Source of the DNA: Bacteroides caecigallinarum
GTDB lineage: Bacteria > Bacteroidota > Bacteroidia > Bacteroidales > Bacteroidaceae
Reading direction: 5' to 3'
Assembly (NCBI RefSeq): GCF_016902295.1
Contig: NZ_JACJLQ010000025.1
Coordinates: 1-54,099, forward strand
DNA: 54,099 bases
The translations under genes were made by a program, and so were the position numbers. Positions 25,874 through 34,916 of this stretch are shown here, in pieces. Position 1 is the stretch's first letter. Each line of letters begins with the position of its first letter. The notes beneath the pieces were generated by a model that was given only the letters and a program-made list of their open reading frames with translations, searched no databases and was not told the DNA's origin.

Positions 25874-26989
25874 TTATTTGTTGATAATCTCTTTCACAAA
25901 ATCTTTCGGCTGATAGTCGCGGTCGAACAGCAAAGCATAATCCTTGCGTCCCGGAACAGGAAAATTGTTTTTCCATGAATCGCCGTCGCTCACGCCCCAT
26001 GCTGTCACGCGGGTAACGATGTCGGCATGTTTCTCGAAGAGAGAGAAGAACTGTGCCATTCTCTCGTTCCACACCTTGCTGACAGAATCCGGCAACGCTT
26101 CCGGATAAGGATTCAATGATTTCCTGAACGCCACGGTATCAGAGATATTGGCGCTACGGCGAACTGTAGGCAGGGCACTCATCTCCCATTCGGTAATCAT
26201 GACCTTAACGCCTGTAGAAGCGAACGCCAGCATGCTTTCCTCGAATTCATCGATTTCAGGATAGTCCATACCCATGTGTCCCTGCATACCCACGGCGTCG
26301 ATACGCAATCCGCGTTCCTTAAGCGATTTCACCATTTTCACCACAGCGTCACGTCTGCCCTGTACGTTCATTCCGTAATCATTGTAATAAAGCTCCACGT
26401 CGGGGTCCGCTTCGTGAGCGTACTGGAAGGCCAATGGTATGAACTCCTCGCCAAGAATCTCATAGAACTTGCTCTTTCGATACGAGCCGTCTTCCACGAT
26501 AGCCTCATTCACGACGTCCCAGCCTTTGATCTTTCCTTTATATCGCGTTACTACCGTAGTGATATGCTCTTTCATTCTTTGTTTCAGCACCTCTGGAGTA
26601 ACGGTTTTGCCTTTATCGTCGAGGAAGAACCATGCAGGACACTGCGAATGCCATATCAGGCAGTGACCGGTAACCGTCAATCCGTTATCGACACCAAAAT
26701 TTACGAACTTGTCGGCATCCTTAAAGTCGTACACACCTTCTTCCGGATGCACTTCCTCCATCTTCATACAGTTCTCCGCCACGATAGCGTTGAAATGTTT
26801 TTTTACGATTTTAATGGCCGAAGTGTCAATTCCGCCCGACTGCCAAACGTTAAGCGCCGTTCCGATAAGGAACTTATCTCCCACCGCGTCCTTCAATCCT
26901 TTTTCATTAACCACAGCCGTTGTGTTTCCCGCACAAGCGGCCATCACCGCGCCGCACACCGAGGCGGCCAAAATGTCTCTTAGTTTCAT
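25874..26989 (-). CDS. GH10 endo-1,4-beta-xylanase lipoprotein
   Basis: This enzyme hydrolyses internal beta-1,4 bonds of xylan or xylo-oligosaccharides with retention. The 371-residue protein has a lipobox at C19 (VMAAC). The (beta/alpha)8 barrel carries the acid/base E162 in GWDVVNEAI and the nucleophile E267 in VMITEWEMS. There is no CBM or inserted domain. The residues after C19 (AGNTTAVV) lack acids, so surface display is not indicated. It is 27 bp downstream of the GPH symporter gene. I expect it to shorten imported oligosaccharides rather than to attack insoluble polymer. Confidence 0.96.
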   Translation of the reverse strand: MKLRDILAASVCGAVMAACAGNTTAVVNEKGLKDAVGDKFLIGTALNVWQSGGIDTSAIKIVKKHFNAIVAENCMKMEEVHPEEGVYDFKDADKFVNFGVDNGLTVTGHCLIWHSQCPAWFFLDDKGKTVTPEVLKQRMKEHITTVVTRYKGKIKGWDVVNEAIVEDGSYRKSKFYEILGEEFIPLAFQYAHEADPDVELYYNDYGMNVQGRRDAVVKMVKSLKERGLRIDAVGMQGHMGMDYPEIDEFEESMLAFASTGVKVMITEWEMSALPTVRRSANISDTVAFRKSLNPYPEALPDSVSKVWNERMAQFFSLFEKHADIVTRVTAWGVSDGDSWKNNFPVPGRKDYALLFDRDYQPKDFVKEIINK

Positions 26990-27016
26990 GGTATTTTAGT
27001 TGTTAGTTGATAATTA

Positions 27017-28510
27017 TCAATAATCATTTCTGCTTCTGCGCACCTTGAGTTCGGCCTGCATCTTCTCGTTATATTCCTTACTGATAGGATAGAACAGCAG
27101 AGCAATCACTCCCACGAAGAAACATGCCGCCGGAATAAGGCTTGAAGAAAGCACTATGCCGTGAACAGCCGTTTCCGTCTGCGCTGAGCCCACTCCGGAC
27201 ACATATCCGAAGCCTGAAAGCAGGAAGCCGAGGATAGCGCCGCCCACACCCAGACCGGCCTTAAGTGCGAACACCACACCCGCAAACACGAAGCCCGTGG
27301 CGCGGCGGTAGTGAATGTACTCAGAATGGTCGGCCACATCGGCAATCATGGCCCACAACAATGGCACTGTAGGTGCGTATGCCAAACTCTTGAGGAAGTT
27401 AAGGGCAAACATCAATCCTATATTATCCTTCGCCGGGAAGTAGAACATGGCTGTAAATACGGCCGTAAGGGCGAGACAGACAATGAAAGTACGTTTCTTT
27501 CCGTACTTAGCCGCAAGAAATTCCGAGAGGAATATCACTCCAAAGAACTGCACTATGGCGCCCACCATATTGAATACTCCGAAGCCCACCTCGTAAGCCT
27601 TGTCGGGCGAATTGACTATAAGGCCGAAGGCGTTAAGAATGCTGTAGCCCACAGAATCGACCGGTTCGGCATAGGCGAGACCTATATTGTCAAGGAAAGC
27701 GTAGAGAGCTGCCGAGTCCACATAATTCTCGAAATAATAGTTCATGGCGCTACCCCACATGGCAAGAGTGATGAACACGAATAGCGTAAGCACGAACATA
27801 GAGCGCCACGGAACGCTGCTGAACACATCCTTAATATCCTGGCGTGTATCGTTTTTCTGTCCGGCCGGAGGAGTTATGCGCTCCTTTGACGAGAAGAACA
27901 CCACAAGCAGGAACACGAAGCCAACGGCCGCAAACAGCGAGATGGTACAGAGCCATCCGTGCGCCTTGTCGGCTCCCTCGGAGAATTTGCCCACGAGAGG
28001 CAGGGTGAGTCCCTGCACCACGAACTGCGCTATGGTGGAGAACACGAAACGTACGGAAGTGATACTTGTGCGTTCCTTGATATCAGCCGACATCACTCCG
28101 CCCAACGACGAATAAGGAGTGTTATTGAACGAATACATCGTCATGAGCAGTGTATATGAGATAGTGGCATAAAGAGCCACAAGGCCTTTGTCCTCGATTC
28201 CGGGATTGTAGAAGGCCAGCACATAGAACACCATAAACGGAAGGGCCGTCCAAAGAACCCAGGGGCGATATTTCCCCCATCGCGAATTGGTTCTGTCGGA
28301 AAGGATTCCTACAGTAGGATCGACAAAGGCGTCCACAATGCGGGCCACGAGCATCACTGTACCGGCTATGGCTCCCTCGAGACCGAATACGTCGGTATAA
28401 AACTTTGTCTGATAGATCATCATCATCTGGAAGACGAGGTTCGCCGAACAGTCTCCCAATCCATAGCCTATCTTCTCGGCCATGGAAACTTTTTGATTTG
28501 TTATATTCAT
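27017..28510 (-). CDS. GPH-family (glycoside-pentoside-hexuronide) cation symporter
   Basis: This 497-residue inner membrane transporter has about 12 transmembrane segments. It opens with the typical EKIGYGLGDCSANLVFQ and carries the loop signature DPTVGILSDRTNSRWGKYRPW. An extended loop region near 270-300 (YFENYVDSAALYAF) is found in many Bacteroidetes members. It should import xylosides or xylo-oligosaccharides with H+ or Na+. It lies between the esterase and GH10 xylanase genes and is the only transporter in the locus within the window. Confidence 0.94.
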   Translation of the reverse strand: MNITNQKVSMAEKIGYGLGDCSANLVFQMMMIYQTKFYTDVFGLEGAIAGTVMLVARIVDAFVDPTVGILSDRTNSRWGKYRPWVLWTALPFMVFYVLAFYNPGIEDKGLVALYATISYTLLMTMYSFNNTPYSSLGGVMSADIKERTSITSVRFVFSTIAQFVVQGLTLPLVGKFSEGADKAHGWLCTISLFAAVGFVFLLVVFFSSKERITPPAGQKNDTRQDIKDVFSSVPWRSMFVLTLFVFITLAMWGSAMNYYFENYVDSAALYAFLDNIGLAYAEPVDSVGYSILNAFGLIVNSPDKAYEVGFGVFNMVGAIVQFFGVIFLSEFLAAKYGKKRTFIVCLALTAVFTAMFYFPAKDNIGLMFALNFLKSLAYAPTVPLLWAMIADVADHSEYIHYRRATGFVFAGVVFALKAGLGVGGAILGFLLSGFGYVSGVGSAQTETAVHGIVLSSSLIPAACFFVGVIALLFYPISKEYNEKMQAELKVRRSRNDY

Positions 28511-28558
28511 GGTATGAGTTTATGAGTTTTTCAGTTTTTAAGTTTGTGAGTTATCAGT
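28511..28558. repeat. AGTTTATGAGTTTTT direct repeats spanning the esterase stop codon
   Basis: Five degenerate 8-9 bp copies (GAGTTTATGAGTTTTTCAG type) occur. The last four residues (NSQT) and stop of the upstream esterase gene are encoded by this repeat. Confidence 0.75.
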
Positions 28559-30157
28559 TACGGCCTTGACAAGTCTCTCTGCGGGTGTTTTCTTGTCCAG
28601 CGGATGGATGTCGTTCCATTCGCCCGTGTCGCTGTTCTTTATCAGAGTGGCGTTTCCGTCAGCCTTAACAGCTGCCGCCTGCTGCTTTCTCAGCTCCGCC
28701 CATGCCGCACGTCCCGGATCGTCGGGGGCGAGGAAATCGGCAAGCTCTATCACGTAAAAAGGAAGGTCGCTGCCGAAAGTACGCCGCCAGTCCTTCATCA
28801 TTATCCCCAGCAGTTCGGCATATTCGCCCCAACGTCCCACGTTCGATTCTCCCTGATACCAGGCCACACCTTTGAACGTATAGTTCCTTATCGGATATAT
28901 CATGCCGTTGTACAGCCCCACAGGAATGTTCTGAAATGTGGTCGATGACGGTGACGGAGGCATCTGAGCACCCACGCGGTATCTCCACTTGGAGCCGAGT
29001 GAGATTTCGCTGTCGCCGCATACAAGCTTATAGGGTTTCTCCCTGACGAACGACGGACGACCTCCGTAGCTGAACAGGCGCACCGTTATGCGATTAGTTC
29101 CCTCACGCAGGAGTCCGGCCGGAATATTGTACACACGCGGAGGATACTGATATGAGGTGGTACCGACGAAACGTCCGTTCACATACACGGAGTCAGCATC
29201 CACCATACATCCCAGACGCAACACCGCTTCCTTGCCGGCCCACGAAGATGGCAACTCCACATCCTGACGGAACCAGTGAGTGCCGTTAGCCGGACGCCCG
29301 CGTCTTGTGGCCCACTCCCTGTCAAACATGTCCACCGTTTCCCACGAGCTGTCGTCCAAGCTCTCGTCATACCACGGCATATCGCCGTTCACTCCCGGAT
29401 CGGCCTCGTACAGCCGTCCGCTCCACGCCTGCTGCAACCTTCGCTCCGCGCGGGCCGTCTGCGCCGCCATGTCCGTGTCCTCATAAACCGATTTCAGATT
29501 CACGTATTCCGGAAAATCCGCCAGACCTTCTTCGCTTATCCATGCCTCTACGGGCGTACCTCCCCAGCTGGCATTCACTATCCCCACCGGTACGGAGGTT
29601 TTCTCCTGCAGGATTCGTCCGAAGAAATAACACAGAGCCGAAAATCCCTTCACATTGTCCGCCGTCATGGCTTTCCAGGGTTCAGGTTTCATGTTTTCAG
29701 AAGGGGCGCCAAACTCGTACGAATATGGCACCTTCAGATAGCGCACACGAGTGTTTTCGTACCCCTCCACCATATCGGCATACTTGTCCATCACCCTCGC
29801 CACCGTAAGCTCCATGTTCGACTGTCCGGAACAAAGGAACACGTCGCCCACCATTACGTCCTTAAGCGTCAGTTCGTTCACCCTCATAGCGTACGGCCCT
29901 CCGGCTTTCATGGGGCGCATCTCCACCGTCCATCGCCCGTCGGGTCCCGCAACGGCGTTTCCTTTTCTATTCGCTATACTGATGTTTATTTTCTCGCCCG
30001 GCGCGGCATATCCCGTCACTCGTATAGTCCTGTCCCTCTGAAGAACCATTCCGTCCGAAAAAAGAGGAGACAGCCTTACTCCGGCTTCCGAGACCATAGC
30101 CCCTACGGCCAAAGCTACCGTCAGCACAAGCCTGAGCAGCAAATGTTGTGTATTCAT
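28538..30157 (-). CDS. SGNH/sialate-O-acetylesterase-like carbohydrate esterase, possible 3' truncation
   Basis: This 539-residue secreted esterase (signal peptide about 1-25) probably removes acetyl groups from xylan fragments. The SGNH catalytic serine is S113 in LCSGQSNMEL. Further blocks are NASWGGTPVEAW, VAWYQGESNVGRWGEY and the Asp-His pair D516/H518 in WNDIHPLDKK. A galactose-binding-like beta-sandwich is inserted at about 280-395 (DSSWETVDMFDREW to RITVRLFSYGG). The protein stops soon after the catalytic histidine. Many relatives I recall continue for longer, and its last codons lie in the intergenic repeat, so the 3' end may have been trimmed while the active site was kept. First gene of the xylan locus. 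Confidence 0.88.
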   Translation of the reverse strand: MNTQHLLLRLVLTVALAVGAMVSEAGVRLSPLFSDGMVLQRDRTIRVTGYAAPGEKINISIANRKGNAVAGPDGRWTVEMRPMKAGGPYAMRVNELTLKDVMVGDVFLCSGQSNMELTVARVMDKYADMVEGYENTRVRYLKVPYSYEFGAPSENMKPEPWKAMTADNVKGFSALCYFFGRILQEKTSVPVGIVNASWGGTPVEAWISEEGLADFPEYVNLKSVYEDTDMAAQTARAERRLQQAWSGRLYEADPGVNGDMPWYDESLDDSSWETVDMFDREWATRRGRPANGTHWFRQDVELPSSWAGKEAVLRLGCMVDADSVYVNGRFVGTTSYQYPPRVYNIPAGLLREGTNRITVRLFSYGGRPSFVREKPYKLVCGDSEISLGSKWRYRVGAQMPPSPSSTTFQNIPVGLYNGMIYPIRNYTFKGVAWYQGESNVGRWGEYAELLGIMMKDWRRTFGSDLPFYVIELADFLAPDDPGRAAWAELRKQQAAAVKADGNATLIKNSDTGEWNDIHPLDKKTPAERLVKAVTDNSQT

Positions 30158-30184
30158 GTAGTTGTTCTGTTTATTGGTCTATGG

Positions 30185-30290
30185 CAAAGGTAGGAAAAAG
30201 GGAGGGGAAATATTTAACCAAATGATACCAAAGGTTTATGAGAGGTTACATAGGCTGAAATTATGTAACAAAAAGTTTACTATATGTTAC
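30185..30290 (-). promoter_or_regulatory. Promoter and GTTAC boxes upstream of the xylan locus
   Basis: On the minus strand TACCTTTG (30185-30192) is an exact -7 box 28 bp before the esterase ATG; a -33 box is not clear. Upstream lie GTTAC at 30245 and 30286 and the inverted GTAAC at 30265, spaced 20-21 bp. In context they read GTTACATA, ATGTAACA and ATGTTACAT. The arrangement parallels 22430-22497. Confidence 0.5.
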
Positions 30291-30314
30291 ATTATAATAT
30301 ATAGCGCTAAAAAG

Positions 30315-32414
30315 TCAAGATATAGCCGACCAGTCCACATTACGTTTCCTTATTTCCGCCAGTTGACGCCACACCACGGCATTCTCCGGTCTGACCGCCT
30401 GCGGATCATCGTCAATCAGTTTCCCGGCCACCTCACGCACGTACTGCAGCAACTGTCCGTCGCGTGCCAGATCGGCAATTTTCAGATCAAAAGCCACTCC
30501 GCTCTGCTGCGTTCCCTCAATATCCCCAGGACCGCGCAACTTCATATCAGCCTCGGCGATTTCGAAGCCATCATTAGTATCAACCATTATCTGTATTCTC
30601 TTTCTTGTTTCCTCCGACAGTTTGTATCCGGTCATCAAAATACAGTATGACTGGTCCGCGCCACGCCCAACCCTGCCCCGTAACTGATGAAGCTGAGACA
30701 ACCCGAAACGTTCGGCATTCTCGATAACCATCACAGAAGCGTTAGGCACGTTCACACCGACCTCGATTACAGTTGTGGCTACCATAATCTGAGTGTCACA
30801 TTGGGCAAAACGTCGCATCTCCGCATCCTTTTCCGACGGTTTCATCTTGCCGTGTACCTTACTTATCTTATATTCAGGAAATACTTCGCAAACAATCTTA
30901 TAACCGTCCTCAAGGTTTTTGATATCCATTTTCTCGCTTTCCTCTATGAGAGGATAAACTATATATGCCTGACGTCCCATCCGTATCTGGCCGCGCACGA
31001 ACTCATACATTGACGCGCGCATACTGTCAAACCTGTGAACCGTAGTTACAGGCTTCCTTCCAGGCGGCAATTCGTCTATGACCGACACATCAAGGTCGCC
31101 GTACAATGTCATGGCTAATGTACGCGGAATCGGAGTGGCAGTCATCACCAAGACATGAGGCAAAATCCTGTTCTTTGCCCACAACCTCGCCCTCTGCTCC
31201 ACGCCAAAACGATGCTGCTCGTCAATTACAGCCAAGCCTAAAGAGGCAAAGACAACATTATCCTCAATCACCGCATGAGTACCCACAAGGATATGCACCT
31301 CTCCCGCTACCAACCCTTCGAGTATCTCCTCCCTTTTCCTGCCTCTCACAGAGCCGGTAAGCAATTCCACCCTGACATCCATCCCACCAAGGAAACGGCA
31401 CAATGTCTCATAATGCTGCGAGGCAAGAATTTCAGTAGGAGCCATCATGCATGCCTGATAACCGTTATCAAGAGCTATAAGCATAGCCATCAGAGCCACA
31501 AGAGTCTTTCCGCTTCCCACGTCGCCCTGCAGCAGACGGTTCATCTGACGTCCGCTACCCATATCGCGACGCATCTCGCGTATCACCCTCTTTTGTGCCC
31601 CGGTAAGGCTGAAAGGAAGATATTCGGAATAGAAAGTGTTGAATTTGTCGCCTATCTTACCAAAGACAATACCACCGAAGCGGTTTCTTCTCTCGCGCGA
31701 ATATCTCAGGATATTAAGCTGTATATAGAACAATTCCTCAAACTTCAGCCTGTATCGGGCTTTTCTGAGAAGCTCAGGATTTTTCGGGAAATGCACATTC
31801 AGCAACGCTTCGGACAGCGACATAAGCCCATGAGAAGCAAGGATAGCGGGACTAAGCGTTTCTTCCAGAGTCTCACCATCAATGACATGAAAAAGATTCT
31901 CCATGAGTTTCTCCACCGCGCTCGATGAGAAATTCATGCGTTTCATCTTCTCTGTGGTGTTATAGTACGGTCTCAGCCCCATTGACGAGAGAGACATTCT
32001 GTCGGCCGGATCAATATCCGGATGAGCGATGTTTATGCGTCCGCCGAACACTGTAGGCCTGCCGAATACGATATATTCCTCATGACACTTATATTTCCCG
32101 GCAATGAACTTTATTCCCTGAAACCATACAAGGTCCGCCACTCCGGTACCATCCGAGAAATGTGCCACCAGCCTGCGTTGGCGTCCCTCACCAAAGGTCT
32201 CGAAGCTCAAAATCTGACCTTTCAGCTGTATGTACGGCATAGAACCGTCAATTTCCCCCACACGGTATATACGGCTTCTGTCCACATATTTATACGGGAA
32301 ATGATACAGCATGTCCCTGAAGGAACGGATACCCAATTCCTTCTCCAGAATTTCCGCCCTGTGCGGCCCTACACCGGGGAGGAACTTGACATCGCGTGAG
32401 GACAGAGACAACAT
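30315..32414 (-). CDS. recG: ATP-dependent DNA helicase RecG
   Basis: This enzyme drives branch migration and fork regression at stalled replication forks. From ATG 32414 it has 699 residues. An N-terminal wedge/OB domain (PGVGPHRAEILEKELGI, then LKGQILSFETFGEGRQRRL) precedes helicase motifs LLQGDVGSGKTLVAL, VGTHAVIEDNV, AVIDEQHRFGVEQR, MTATPIPRTLA and the C-terminal QLRGRVGRG. The TTG two codons upstream (32420) overlaps the ispD stop. I prefer the ATG just after that stop. It forms an operon with ispD and the DJ-1 gene. Confidence 0.97.
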   Translation of the reverse strand: MLSLSSRDVKFLPGVGPHRAEILEKELGIRSFRDMLYHFPYKYVDRSRIYRVGEIDGSMPYIQLKGQILSFETFGEGRQRRLVAHFSDGTGVADLVWFQGIKFIAGKYKCHEEYIVFGRPTVFGGRINIAHPDIDPADRMSLSSMGLRPYYNTTEKMKRMNFSSSAVEKLMENLFHVIDGETLEETLSPAILASHGLMSLSEALLNVHFPKNPELLRKARYRLKFEELFYIQLNILRYSRERRNRFGGIVFGKIGDKFNTFYSEYLPFSLTGAQKRVIREMRRDMGSGRQMNRLLQGDVGSGKTLVALMAMLIALDNGYQACMMAPTEILASQHYETLCRFLGGMDVRVELLTGSVRGRKREEILEGLVAGEVHILVGTHAVIEDNVVFASLGLAVIDEQHRFGVEQRARLWAKNRILPHVLVMTATPIPRTLAMTLYGDLDVSVIDELPPGRKPVTTVHRFDSMRASMYEFVRGQIRMGRQAYIVYPLIEESEKMDIKNLEDGYKIVCEVFPEYKISKVHGKMKPSEKDAEMRRFAQCDTQIMVATTVIEVGVNVPNASVMVIENAERFGLSQLHQLRGRVGRGADQSYCILMTGYKLSEETRKRIQIMVDTNDGFEIAEADMKLRGPGDIEGTQQSGVAFDLKIADLARDGQLLQYVREVAGKLIDDDPQAVRPENAVVWRQLAEIRKRNVDWSAIS

Positions 32415-32416
32415 AT

Positions 32417-33085
32417 TCAAAGCATAGCCTTAGCAACAATCATATCAAAAGGAGTAGTAATCTTAATATTTTCCCTATTGCCTTCGGCCAAATCAATTTT
32501 GCGCCCCATAGCTTCAACTACAGACGCGTCGTCAGTAAAATCCGTACGGTATTCGCACGAATATGCCTTCCTCAGCATAGAGGCAGGAAAAACCTGGGGA
32601 GTCTGTACAAGACGATAAGAACTTCGTGGCACAGTAACACTGAGTCCGTCTTGCCCTACTTTTCTCAATGTCTCCACCACATCGACTACAGGCACAACAG
32701 CCTTACCGCCGGCCGCCATATCAAAACAACGGCCTATCACATCATAGGAGACGAACGGACGTACCCCATCATGCACAGCAACCACAGAATCGTCTGTATC
32801 AACAAGAGAAAGTCCGTTCCTCACAGAATGGAAACGGGTCTCACCGCCATCGGCAATACAATGAGGAACACTGAAAGAATGCTCATCGCACAATTTCTTC
32901 CAGAATTCCTGATGATCATGCGGAAGCACCAATATTATGTTTATATCATTAGAGAAAGAATAAAACTTCTCCAGAGTGTGCATCAACACAGGCTTGCCGG
33001 CAAGAGGAATGAATTGCTTAGGCAGACTACCGCCCATCCGCAATCCTTTTCCACCAGCCACAATGATAACGTATCGCTTCATCAT
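32417..33085 (-). CDS. ispD: 2-C-methyl-D-erythritol 4-phosphate cytidylyltransferase
   Basis: This enzyme transfers CMP from CTP to MEP in the non-mevalonate isoprenoid pathway. The 222-residue protein shows the nucleotide-binding [20 protein letters not shown], the substrate block [13 protein letters not shown], and [11 protein letters not shown] near the C terminus. The start ATGATG overlaps the stop of the DJ-1/PfpI gene, so translation is probably coupled. recG follows within 3 bp. Confidence 0.97.
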   Translation of the reverse strand: MMKRYVIIVAGGKGLRMGGSLPKQFIPLAGKPVLMHTLEKFYSFSNDINIILVLPHDHQEFWKKLCDEHSFSVPHCIADGGETRFHSVRNGLSLVDTDDSVVAVHDGVRPFVSYDVIGRCFDMAAGGKAVVPVVDVVETLRKVGQDGLSVTVPRSSYRLVQTPQVFPASMLRKAYSCEYRTDFTDDASVVEAMGRKIDLAEGNRENIKITTPFDMIVAKAML

Positions 33086-33636
33086 GCGTACAGCATACCT
33101 TTTCTTACTTCGGCAGCTTTCACGGCTCCGGCAAGTTTTTCAAGGATGGCAAAACCAAATTCAGCGGCAGCCGCAGGCCCCTTGCCAAGAATGAAGTTAT
33201 CAACCGTTTCTACCATATTGCCTGTATATTCGGCTCCTTCAAGATATTTGTCAAATCCCGGATAACAGGTAGCCTTCCTGCCTTTCAGCAAGCCACGTTT
33301 TCCATATACCATCGGAGCCGCGCATATGGCCGCAAGAGGTTTTGCCTCTGCCGCAAATGTCATTATCAACTTATCCAAAGCTTCACAAGCGTCGAGATTA
33401 GTAGCTCCAGGCAGTCCTCCCGGCAGGATTATCATCTGCACATCACCGGCAGAAATCTCATCAATGACAGCATCGGCCACAACAGAAACGCCATGCGAGC
33501 TTTTAACTATTCTTTCTGATGACACCGATACAGTTATGGCATCTATACCGCCACGGCGCAAAATATCCAATGGCAACAATGCTTCGGATTCCTCAAATCC
33601 TTCTGCAAGAAAAATTACTGGTTTCATGATATTCAA
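33082..33636 (-). CDS. DJ-1/PfpI family protein
   Basis: A 184-residue class I glutamine-amidotransferase-like protein of the YajL/DJ-1 type. The nucleophile elbow carries the cysteine in [12 protein letters not shown], and the glutamate near the N terminus is in [12 protein letters not shown]. Members are described as chaperones or glyoxalase/deglycase-like enzymes, with debated activities. The start may be ATG 33636 or the second methionine (33627), where the family sequence [13 protein letters not shown] begins. It is the first gene of the coupled trio with ispD and recG, 20 bp after tonB. Confidence 0.93.
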   Translation of the reverse strand: MNIMKPVIFLAEGFEESEALLPLDILRRGGIDAITVSVSSERIVKSSHGVSVVADAVIDEISAGDVQMIILPGGLPGATNLDACEALDKLIMTFAAEAKPLAAICAAPMVYGKRGLLKGRKATCYPGFDKYLEGAEYTGNMVETVDNFILGKGPAAAAEFGFAILEKLAGAVKAAEVRKGMLYA

Positions 33637-33656
33637 TTATATAATTAAGAATTTCA

Positions 33657-34499
33657 TCATCTTAGTCTGAAATAATATGTAATAGTACCGCTCTGATTGT
33701 CAACACCATCCACAGCATTAAAGCGCGCTTTGCGTGCAGCGTCTTCGGCAGCCTTTCTAAGAACAGGATTTACGGTATTTGTACGCTTGTTGATACTTGT
33801 ACTTATTACCTGACCGGAAGGATTCACCACTATTGTCACCACTACACGTCCTTCTTCCTGAACGTTATATACCGGCACTGGCAATCCACCTTGTCCCAGG
33901 CTTCGTCCGTTCAGATCGAAAGTTCCATAACCGCCCATACCGGCCATACCGCCTGTCTGACTGTTACCGTCCGGACGACCTTCATTACCATCGCCTGTTG
34001 CTGCCGTACCTTTGCTCCCCATCTGGGCTCCTTTTCCAAAAGCTCCGGCAATCTTGTTTGCCGCCGCTTCGGCAGCCGCTTTTTCTGCTTCAGCACGTTT
34101 TTCGGCTTCTGTTTTCTCCTTAGGCAATTCTTTTTTCTGTTCATTGACCTTGTCAGGAGTAACTTTCACAGCAGTTTCGGTCTTCTTCTTTTCCTGCGGT
34201 TTTTCCTCCTTCACCTCCAGCGAAGGTTCATCCTGCTGGGTTATCATAGGTTGTCGTACATCGGCAGCAGGTACACTTTCGCTGGTAACAGTCTGTTCTG
34301 GCTTCGGCATGACATCAACTTCAGTCATGGTATATTGTCCACCATTGCCCTGCGCCATATCCGTGTCACCCATCATGACAGGCACACCACCCTCTTCCTG
34401 CTTTTCAGGCATAGCCATATCAAGCAGCAGAAGCATAACCACCACCAGCACATGCACAGCTATAGTACCTACTATTCCTATCGTTTTACTTCTTTTCAT
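33657..34499 (-). CDS. TonB-like energy transducer
   Basis: This 280-residue periplasm-spanning protein links the ExbB-ExbD proton motor to outer membrane transporters. One N-terminal transmembrane helix (about 9-27) is followed by a Pro/Glu/Lys-rich stretch with KKKTE, KEKTEAEKRAEAEKAAAEAA and a glycine-rich hinge. The C-terminal TonB-like domain starts near 205 (VYNVQEEGRVVVTIVVNPSG). The ATG overlaps the exbD stop (ATGA). A TolA-like role in cell envelope constriction is possible because the charged helix is TolA-like. Confidence 0.9.
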   Translation of the reverse strand: MKRSKTIGIVGTIAVHVLVVVMLLLLDMAMPEKQEEGGVPVMMGDTDMAQGNGGQYTMTEVDVMPKPEQTVTSESVPAADVRQPMITQQDEPSLEVKEEKPQEKKKTETAVKVTPDKVNEQKKELPKEKTEAEKRAEAEKAAAEAAANKIAGAFGKGAQMGSKGTAATGDGNEGRPDGNSQTGGMAGMGGYGTFDLNGRSLGQGGLPVPVYNVQEEGRVVVTIVVNPSGQVISTSINKRTNTVNPVLRKAAEDAARKARFNAVDGVDNQSGTITYYFRLR

Positions 34500-34912
34500 T
34501 TCCTGTCAGGTCTTCTTGTGGCAAGCACCATTTTAAAATGATTCTCATTGGCAATGTTCAGTACACCTACAATTTCTCTGTAAGGCACAGACTCGTCGGC
34601 ATAAAGCGCCACATACATTTCGGGCTCTTTCTCAGCACATTGCTGTAGAAATCCCGCAACCTCGTCAATAAACAGCAGCATCTCGTCCTCATTGCCGAAA
34701 GCCCCGTAATAATTCAAATTCTTGTCTATAATAATCCTAACCATTGGCTTTGCCGAAGTCTGTTGCGATCCCTGGGGAAGCAATACCTTGATGGCATTGG
34801 GCGAAACCATGGTAGAAGTAATCATAAAAAATATCAGCAACAGGAATATCAGGTCAGTCATTGACGACATACTGAATCCCGGCGATACTCTTTGTCTCCT
34901 TTTAAGCGCCAT
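34496..34912 (-). CDS. ExbD/TolR biopolymer transport protein
   Basis: This 138-residue motor component has one transmembrane helix after a short basic N terminus (MALKRRQRV). The conserved aspartate is in FSMSSMTDLIFLLLIFFMIT. The periplasmic domain is C-terminal. It is arranged with exbB 4 bp upstream and tonB overlapping downstream, as a three-gene proton-motor unit. TolR and ExbD cannot be told apart here. Confidence 0.93.
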   Translation of the reverse strand: MALKRRQRVSPGFSMSSMTDLIFLLLIFFMITSTMVSPNAIKVLLPQGSQQTSAKPMVRIIIDKNLNYYGAFGNEDEMLLFIDEVAGFLQQCAEKEPEMYVALYADESVPYREIVGVLNIANENHFKMVLATRRPDRK

Positions 34913-34916
34913 AAAA

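Noticed and set aside
27311..27784. Long plus-strand ORF opposite the GPH symporter gene
   Set aside because: It is a shadow of a well-conserved membrane protein; the translation shows no family resemblance, and no promoter is seen.
29276..30193. 305-codon plus-strand ORF opposite the esterase gene
   Set aside because: Its Arg/His/Pro/Ser-rich composition is typical of an antisense frame in GC-rich coding DNA; the minus-strand gene has intact catalytic motifs.
30158..30314. Small gene between the esterase and recG
   Set aside because: The overlapping plus-strand frame runs mainly antisense to the recG 3' end and the gap has promoter features; no coding signal of its own.
32415..32420. TTG start at 32420 for recG
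   Set aside because: It overlaps the ispD stop codon; ATG 32414 directly after the stop is more usual.
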